Shown here piece after piece: positions 54,345 to 61,300 of a stretch of 64,000 nucleotides of DNA. The stretch covers positions 124,001 to 188,000 of the forward strand of contig NZ_VOMB01000002.1 of NCBI RefSeq assembly GCF_019050325.1. The letters are read 5' to 3'. Origin of the DNA: [Mycobacterium] fortunisiensis. Its GTDB lineage: Bacteria > Actinomycetota > Actinomycetes > Mycobacteriales > Mycobacteriaceae. The notes below the pieces were generated by a model. The model worked only from the letters and a program-made list of their open reading frames with translations. It did no database searches and was not told the DNA's origin. The position numbers and the translations under genes were made by a program. The stretch's first letter is position 1, and every line of letters begins with the position of its first letter.

Positions 54345-54372
54345 AAGAAATAATATGTCAATATTATTTCTT
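54345..54372. promoter_or_regulatory. AT-rich 28-bp palindromic operator
   Basis: Perfect 11-bp arms AAGAAATAATA and TATTATTTCTT flank TGTCAA. It is strikingly AT-rich in this GC-rich DNA and lies directly upstream of the tetR-hydrolase pair. Confidence 0.75.
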
Positions 54373-54389
54373 AAATCCCCGGTCGGTCC

Positions 54390-55025
54390 TTACCCGCGCA
54401 GCCCGTTGAGCGCCCACACCGTCAGGTAGGCCAAGCCGAAAAACGCCGCGACCGCGACGGCCACTCCCGTCGACTGCACATACGACAGCGGTGCCCGGAC
54501 CCAGTCGAACGTCGCTGCCACGACCGCGTCGGGCCGGGTCACCAGGTCCCAGGAGTTCCAGCGTTGGAACCGGCCGATCACCACCCCGACCGCGCACAGC
54601 CCGACCGACAGGACCGCCACCAACCAGCCCCAGAATGCGCCGAACTCGTCGTCCAGGCGCTTGTGCACCAACAGCAGCGACACCACGCCGAGCAGGATTC
54701 CGGTCCACGCGGCGAAGCCGTACTGCAGCACGTGGCGCCACAGTTCGTAGCCCTCGCCGAGGTGGACCAGATCGGTCACCAGATAGGGGGCATTCGGCAG
54801 GAACGCCAGCCAGACCAACCCCAGCGGCAGCAGCCAGAGCCGACGCTCCACGAGGTCGAAGGCGATCGCGAAGACCATCGGGATCCAGGCCAGCACCAGG
54901 TTCCACACCAGGAACTTGGTGGGGTAGGTCATCGGCGCGGCCGGGTCGGTGATGCCGAGGGCGAGGGTCAGTGCCGTCGTCGCCATCAGCGAGACGACCA
55001 GCAGGATGCCGCGGGCTTCGGTCAT
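54390..55025 (-). CDS. DUF1361 membrane protein
   Basis: 211 residues with about six membrane helices. The DUF1361 pattern is visible in FLVWNLVLAWIPMVFA near residue 40, LVWLAFLPNAPYLVTDLVHL near 72 and GRFQRWNSWDLV near 150. ATG 55025. It stands alone between the TetR operator and the stem-loop before fadE5. Function unknown; a membrane enzyme or transporter role is not supported by motifs. Confidence 0.85.
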   Translation of the reverse strand: MTEARGILLVVSLMATTALTLALGITDPAAPMTYPTKFLVWNLVLAWIPMVFAIAFDLVERRLWLLPLGLVWLAFLPNAPYLVTDLVHLGEGYELWRHVLQYGFAAWTGILLGVVSLLLVHKRLDDEFGAFWGWLVAVLSVGLCAVGVVIGRFQRWNSWDLVTRPDAVVAATFDWVRAPLSYVQSTGVAVAVAAFFGLAYLTVWALNGLRG

Positions 55026-55060
55026 CGGTCCAGTGTGCCCGGTCGCGGCACAGGGACCGG

Positions 55061-55120
55061 ACGGGCAGACGCGAAAACCCCCAATTCCACCGGGAAAAGG
55101 GGGCTTTCGCGTGTGCTCGT
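55061..55120. repeat. Stem-loop family, copy B
   Basis: ACGGGCAGACGCGAAAACCC pairs with GGGCTTTCGCGTGTGCTCGT with few mismatches. It lies just after the fadE5 stop and probably terminates fadE5 transcription. Confidence 0.65.
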
Positions 55121-55125
55121 GAGGT

Positions 55126-56964
55126 TTAGAACGCAGCCTCGTCGAGTTCCATCACCTCGTTGTCGATGGTCTCGATGACCTGACGGGTGCTGGTCAGCAG
55201 CGGCAGCATGTTCTTGGCGAAGAACGATGCGGCCGCGATCTTGCCCTCGAGGTAGGTGCGGTCCTCGCCGGACGCGCCGGCGTCGAGCTTCTCGATCGCC
55301 ACCGCGGCCTGGCGAGCCAGCAGCCAGCCGAGCAGCAGGTCGCCGACCGACATCAGGAAGCGCACCGAACCCAGGCCCACCTTGTAGATGCTGGCCTGGT
55401 CCTCCTGCGCGGCCATCAAGTATCCGGTCAGCGAGGCGGCCATGCCCTGCACATCCTGCAGTGCGGTGGACAGCAGCTCGCGCTCGGTCTTCAAGCGGCC
55501 GTTGCCGGTCTCGTTCTTGATGAACTGCTCGATCTCGCCGGCCACGAACGCCAGCGCCTGGCCCTTGTCGCGGACGATCTTGCGGAAGAAGAAGTCCTGC
55601 GCCTGGATGGCGGTGGTGCCCTCGTAGAGCGAGTCGATCTTCGAGTCGCGGACGTACTGCTCGAGCGGGTAGTCCTGCAGGAAGCCGGAGCCACCGAAGG
55701 TCTGCAGCGACTCCTGGCCCAGCAGGACGAAAGCCCGTTCGGACCCGCAGCCCTTGACGATCGGCAGCAGCAGGTCGTTGACCTTGTGCGCCAACTCGGG
55801 CTCGATGCCGTGGACAGCCTTGGCGACGTCCTCGTCCTGGAAGGTCGCGGTGTACAGGTAGACGGCGCGCATGCCCTCGGCGTAGGCCTTCTGGGTCATC
55901 AGGCTGCGACGCACGTCGGGGTGGTGGGTGATGGTGACGCGCGGGGCGGCCTTGTCCATCATCTGCGTCAGGTCAGCGCCCTGCACCCGCTCCTTGGCGT
56001 ACTCGAGAGCGTTGAGGTAGCCGGTCGACAGGGTGGCGATGGCCTTGGTGCCCACCATCATTCGGGCCTGCTCGATCACGTCGAACATCTGCGCGATGCC
56101 GTTGTGCACCTCGCCGACGAGCCAGCCCACCGCAGGGGTGCCGTGCTGGCCGAAGGTCAGCTCACAGGTGGTCGAGACCTTCAGGCCCATCTTGTGTTCG
56201 ACGTTGGTGACGAAGACGCCGTTGCGCTCGCCCAGCTCGCCGGTCTCGTGGTCGAAGTGGAACTTCGGTACGAAGAACAGCGACAGCCCCTTGGTGCCCG
56301 GGCCGGCGCCCTCGGGGCGGGCCAGCACCAGGTGCATGATGTTCTCGAACATGTCGTCGGAGTCGGCGGAGGTGATGAAGCGCTTCACGCCGTCGATGTG
56401 CCAGGTGCCGTCGTCCTGCTTGACGGCCTTGGTGCGGCCGGCGCCGACGTCGGAGCCCGCGTCGGGCTCGGTCAGCACCATGGTGGCGCCCCAGCCGCGC
56501 TCAGCACCCAGGACGGCCCACTTCTTCTGCTCTTCGGTGGCGTTGTTGTAGAAGATCTCGCACATGCCCGCGCCCATCGCGTACATGTAGGCCGCCGGGT
56601 TGGCGCCGAGGACGTGCTCGATCACGGCCCACTGCAGGGCGCGCGGCACCGGCATACCGCCGAGTTCCTCGGACAGGCCGACCTTGTCCCAGCCACCCTC
56701 GAGGAGAGCGCGCATCGACTTCTTGAAGGACTCGGGCAGCGTGACGGAGTGAGTCTTGGGATCGAAGACCGGGGGATTGCGGTCGCCGTCGGCGAACGAC
56801 TCGGCGATGGGCCCCTCGGCCAGACGGGCGATCTCCGCGAGCATCTCACGCGCCGAGTCCTGGTCGAGATCGGCGAACTTGCCGGTGCCGAACACCTTGT
56901 CGATGCCGAAGACGTCGAACAGGTTAAATTCCTGGTCACGAACGTTGCTCTTGTAGTGGCTCAC
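55126..56964 (-). CDS. fadE5: Acyl-CoA dehydrogenase FadE5
   Basis: 612 residues, matching Rv0244c (611 aa), longer than ordinary acyl-CoA dehydrogenases because of an extra C-terminal helical domain. [13 protein letters not shown] near residue 160 and the FAD-binding region are typical; [23 protein letters not shown] near 430 holds the catalytic-Glu region of this subgroup. It oxidises acyl-CoAs of broad chain length. GTG 56964 has a strong AAGGAGG 4 nt before it. Upstream lie the TTAC-N6-GTAA palindrome and a second inverted repeat, TACCGCTCGGTA. Confidence 0.94.
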   Translation of the reverse strand: MSHYKSNVRDQEFNLFDVFGIDKVFGTGKFADLDQDSAREMLAEIARLAEGPIAESFADGDRNPPVFDPKTHSVTLPESFKKSMRALLEGGWDKVGLSEELGGMPVPRALQWAVIEHVLGANPAAYMYAMGAGMCEIFYNNATEEQKKWAVLGAERGWGATMVLTEPDAGSDVGAGRTKAVKQDDGTWHIDGVKRFITSADSDDMFENIMHLVLARPEGAGPGTKGLSLFFVPKFHFDHETGELGERNGVFVTNVEHKMGLKVSTTCELTFGQHGTPAVGWLVGEVHNGIAQMFDVIEQARMMVGTKAIATLSTGYLNALEYAKERVQGADLTQMMDKAAPRVTITHHPDVRRSLMTQKAYAEGMRAVYLYTATFQDEDVAKAVHGIEPELAHKVNDLLLPIVKGCGSERAFVLLGQESLQTFGGSGFLQDYPLEQYVRDSKIDSLYEGTTAIQAQDFFFRKIVRDKGQALAFVAGEIEQFIKNETGNGRLKTERELLSTALQDVQGMAASLTGYLMAAQEDQASIYKVGLGSVRFLMSVGDLLLGWLLARQAAVAIEKLDAGASGEDRTYLEGKIAAASFFAKNMLPLLTSTRQVIETIDNEVMELDEAAF

Positions 56965-57011
56965 TTTTCCTCCTTGTGAGAATGCCACCTGAGGTTGGGT
57001 ACTCGGGATAA

Positions 57012-57027
57012 GTTACCCACCAGTAAC
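57012..57027. promoter_or_regulatory. Palindromic operator TTAC-N6-GTAA (copy 2)
   Basis: GTTACCCACCAGTAAC lies 48 bp upstream of the fadE5 start and shares arms and spacing with the fabG4/fadA2 site. A second small palindrome, TACCGCTCGGTA (57040-57051), follows. Confidence 0.6.
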
Positions 57028-57200
57028 TGCGGCTAACTATACCGCTCGGTAACTTCAACGCAAAGGAAGTCCGAGCAATTTCTGGGACCTAACCAACCCA
57101 GTGGTTGATCGAGCTTTGTACCTTGGTGCAGAAAACTTCTTGACCAGCAGATTCAGCATAATGTGACGATCCTCACGAGTCTGCTGATTAGGGTGGGCGG

Positions 57201-58280
57201 ATGCGTCGAATCGCGGTGTGGGGTACGGGGAACATGGGTGCGACGGCCATTCGGTCGGCCACGGCATTTCCCGGCCTGGAACTGGCCGCCGTCATCACAT
57301 CCGCCGAGGACAAGGCCGGGCGGGACGCTGCGACGTTCGCCGCGCTGGACGCCCCGACCGGCGTCACCGCCACCACCGACGTCGACGCGGCGCTCGAGGG
57401 TTGCGACGCGGTGGCCTACATGGCCTCCGGCGATATCCGTCCGGACGAGGTGATTACCGAGATCGAACGGTGCCTGCGCGCCGGCAAGCAGGTGGTGACA
57501 CCGTCGCTGTACTCGCTCTACGACCCGGCCTCAGCGCCGGCCGAATGGGTCGACCGGCTCACCGACGCCGCGGTGGCCGGTAACTCCGCCCTCCTGGTCA
57601 GCGGGGTGGACCCGGGCTGGGGCAACGACGCCCTCGCGGTGATCGCGGCCGGCTTATGTACCCGCATCCGCACCATCCGGTGCCAGGAGATCTTCGACTA
57701 CTCCAGCTACGACCAGCCCGAGGCGGTGCGGGTGCGGTGCGGTTTCGGGGGCCCGATGGACGAGACGCCGCTGATGCTGCTGCCCTCGATTCCCACCATG
57801 GTGTGGGGCGGCAATGTGCGGCTGATCGGCCGCGGGCTGGGCTGCGAGATCGACGAGATCACCGAAGAGGTCGAGCGGCTGCCGCTGACCGAGTCGGTCG
57901 ACAACGTGCTCGGCCATTTCGAGGCCGGCACCCAGGGAGCGTTCCGCCTCCAGGTCATCGGCTGGTCGAAGGGCGTCGAGCGGGTCATCGTCGAGCACAT
58001 CACCCGCATCGACCCGGCCTGCGCGCCGCAGTGGCCGCAGCCCGATGAGGGCGTCGGCGACCACCGCGTCATCATCGACGGCGATCCACAGCTGACCATC
58101 GTGGTGCGTGCGGACGTGCCCGGCGGAACCCGAGCCGATGGCGGCAACACCACCGCGGCCAACCGGTTGCTCGGCGCGATCGACTGGCTGGCCACCCAGA
58201 AGCCCGGCATCTACGACGGCCTGGACGTTCCGCTGCACCCGCCGCTGCCCGCTGAGGTCGAAGCCACCCGCTGGGCCTGA
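57201..58280 (+). CDS. DapB-like NAD(P)-dependent oxidoreductase
   Basis: 359 residues. The N-terminal Rossmann fold starts at once with RRIAVWGTGNMGATAIR (G-x-G-x2-G). The C-terminal part has SGVDPGWGNDALAV near residue 135 and CQEIFDYSSYDQPEAV near 157. It resembles the dihydrodipicolinate reductase-like or 2,4-diaminopentanoate dehydrogenase group common in mycobacteria; the substrate is unknown. ATG 57201. It is divergent from fadE5 and convergent with the polyketide synthase, with stem-loop copy C between. Confidence 0.82.
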   Translation: MRRIAVWGTGNMGATAIRSATAFPGLELAAVITSAEDKAGRDAATFAALDAPTGVTATTDVDAALEGCDAVAYMASGDIRPDEVITEIERCLRAGKQVVTPSLYSLYDPASAPAEWVDRLTDAAVAGNSALLVSGVDPGWGNDALAVIAAGLCTRIRTIRCQEIFDYSSYDQPEAVRVRCGFGGPMDETPLMLLPSIPTMVWGGNVRLIGRGLGCEIDEITEEVERLPLTESVDNVLGHFEAGTQGAFRLQVIGWSKGVERVIVEHITRIDPACAPQWPQPDEGVGDHRVIIDGDPQLTIVVRADVPGGTRADGGNTTAANRLLGAIDWLATQKPGIYDGLDVPLHPPLPAEVEATRWA

Positions 58281-58290
58281 TTTTTTTCAG

Positions 58291-58352
58291 ACGAAAAGAC
58301 GCGAAGGTACCCGGAACTTGGCGTTCTCGGGTACCTCCGCGTCTGCTCGTCG
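58291..58352. repeat. Stem-loop family, copy C (bidirectional terminator candidate)
   Basis: GACGAAAAGACGCGAAGGTACCCG pairs with its near-complement CGGGTACCTCCGCGTCTGCTCGTC (shown in part). A T7 run precedes it on the plus strand. It lies between the convergent oxidoreductase and polyketide synthase genes. Confidence 0.65.
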
Positions 58353-58354
58353 GG

Positions 58355-61300
58355 TCAGTCCTCCGGCTTGGCCTCCGGTTGTGGTTCCGGCTCGGCGTCC
58401 GTCTGCTCAGCGGGCGCCGGCTCCGACGGCGCTTCCGCGTCGGGCAACTGGGCCACCAGATACTCGGCCAGGCCCCCGATGGTCGGGTAGTCGAACACCG
58501 CGGTCGCGTTGAGCGTGAACTTGCCGCCGAACTGGCTGTGCAGCCGGTTGCGCAGTTCGATCGCCATCAGCGAGTCGGTACCCAGATCCAGGAACCGGCT
58601 CGTGGCCGCCGGCGGCTGCGCCAGGCGCAGGAAGTTCTGCACCTCCTTCTGCAGGAACTCGGTCACGAACCCGGCACGTTGGGGCACCGGGATCTCCAGC
58701 AGCTGCTTGAGAACCTCGCTGTCGCCGGTCACCTCACCGGCCGCACTGGGCAGCACCAGATCGAGGATCGGTGGACGCGAGCTGCCCAGCACCTTCGCCG
58801 CCCGCTGCCAGTTGGCCTTGAGGACAGCAGCCTGGCCGGTGCCGTTGGCGACGACCTCGGCGAGCGCACTCAGTGCCGCCGACGGCTCCAGCGGGATCAG
58901 GCCCTGCGCACTGATATTGGCGGTGGCCGCCTCCGAGGAGGCCATGCCGCCCTGGGCCCACGGACCGAAGTTGACGCCGGTGGCGGGCAGACCCTGCGCC
59001 CGTCGCTCGGCCACCAGGCCGTCGAGGAACGCATTGGCAGTCGCATAGTTGGCCTGGCCGGGTGACCCGAACAAGCTCGACACCGAGGAGGACACGATGA
59101 AGAAGTCCAGGTGGTCGTCCTTCGTCAAGCGGTCCAGGTACTGGGCGCCGAACGCCTTGGGTACCACTGTCGTTCGGAACCGCTCCAGACTCTGCTGACC
59201 CAGCAGCGCATCGTCGAGCACACCGGCCAGATGGGCCACCCCGGCCAGGGGCGGCAACTCGGCGCGAATCCGATCGAGCAGCTTGGCGACCTCCGACTCA
59301 TTGCCGACATCGGCCGTGAAGACGTGCACACGGCACTTGTAGCGCTCGGTGATGTCGTCGATGACCTGCTGCGCATTCGCATCGGGGGTACGCCGGCTGG
59401 TCAACACGATGTCGCCGGCTCCGCGCTGGGCCAGATACGCCGCGGTGTGCAGACCGATCGCACCCAAACCGCCGGTGATCAGGTAGCTCCGATCCGGCTG
59501 TGGTGCAAGCGGAGTCGGCATCTGGCAGACAATCTTGCCGATGTGCCGGGCCTGCTGCATGCGGCGGAACGCGGTCCGTGCCTCGGTGAGCGGATAGATC
59601 TCGGCAGGCAGTGGAGTCCACTCGCCATCGGCCAACCCTTGAGACACCTCGGTGAGCAGGTCGCGAATGCGATCAGGCTCGGTGAACATCACGGTGTCCA
59701 GCGCAACGATCTCATACGCGATGTCGGGACGGACCTCGGCCATCTGCTCGGGAGTCCAGATGTCGCGCTTGGCGATCTCGGCGAACCGGCCGTTCTTGGC
59801 GGTGGCTCGCACCGTCGCCTCGATGAAGCCCTCGCTGGTCAGGCTGTTGAGCACCACGTCCACGCCGGCACCGTCGGTGTCCGCGAGGATCTGGTCGGCG
59901 AAATCGGTTGTGCGTGAGTCATAGACGTACTTCACGCCCAGCTTCCGCAGGGTCGCCCGTTTGAAGGTGCTGGCCGTCGCGTAGACCTCGGCGCCGTGCT
60001 TCTGCGCCATCTGGATGGCAGCCAGCCCGACGCCGCCGCTGGCGGCGTGGATGAGCACCTTGTCGCCGGGATTGAGCTTGGACCAGTCGAACGCGAGACG
60101 AACCGTGAGCGCCGCGGCAGGAATGGTCGCGGCCTCGACCGCGCTCACCCCGTCCGGGATCGGTGCCAGGAACTGGGCCGGCACGTTGAAGCGGCTGGCG
60201 AAGGCCCCCTGCATGGAGCCGTAGACCCGCTGGCCCACCTCGAGCCCGGTGACACCCTCGCCCAATTGCGTGACGGTGCCGGCGAAGTCACCACCGACCG
60301 GTCCGGGATCACCCGGGTAGAGCCCCAGCACGTTGAGCACGTCGCGGAAGTTCAGGCCCGCGGCCTCAACCCGCACCTGCACGTAGCCCTCGTCCGGTGC
60401 CGGCACTTCCTTCTCGGTGATCCGCAAGTTGTCGATCGCACCGCGTTCGGTGGGAGCGAGCACATAGTCGGTGCCGTGGGGCACCGCCAGATGACCGCTT
60501 CGTGCCCACGGCAACAACCGCGATGCCAGCAACTTTCCTTGACGCACCGCGATTTCCGGTTCGTCGACCGGGGTGGCGAGCAGGCCGGCGAGGGCTTGCA
60601 CCGCCTCGGGCGATCCGTCGGTGTCGACCAGTTTGGCGCGCAGCGCCGGCTCTTCGTTGATCGTCGTACGCCCGAAGCCCCACAGTGCCGCCTGCACCGG
60701 GTCGACCGGTTCGCCCGATTCGGTGGCCACGGCCCGTTCGGTGACGATCCAGAGACCATTCGGAAGCTTCACCGGGCCGCTCTGCACGGTGTGCACCGCG
60801 CTGAGCAGGTTCTCGATCTCGGCCTCGAGGCGGGCGGACTCAGCCTCACTCGATTCCGCTGCGCCCGGTGCGGCCGCGCGCCACACCACGCCCGAGTAAC
60901 CCATGCCGCGGTCGTGCGCCTGGGTCAGCAGCTGTCCGAGCAACTCCGGATCGGTGTTGCGGTCGAACGGGATGCAGCCGGGCACCTTGGCCGCAAGCTC
61001 GTCGAATCCGGCGATCAGCCAGGTCCCGCTGACCTTTGCGGCCTCCTCGTCGTCGGCCGCCGGCGGCGGAACCTCGTGCCAGCCCAGGGTGTAGAGCAGC
61101 CGGGTGGCGTCACCACCCAGGCCGCGCAGCAATGCCTCGCGCGGAGCGCGCTTCACCGTGAACTCGCGAACCCCGCCCAGGTGACGGCCGTCCCGATCGA
61201 GGTACTCCAGGTCGAAGACCTGGGTCTCGCTGTCGAGTGCGCTCTCGTGCCACTTGGCCCGGCAGTAGAACCGCCGCGGCATCTTCTCCTTCAACGTCAC

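Noticed and set aside
57055-57159. A 34-codon basic peptide upstream of fadE5 (minus strand, ATG 57159)
   Set aside because: No good ribosome binding site and no recognisable feature; it may be chance in the divergent promoter region.
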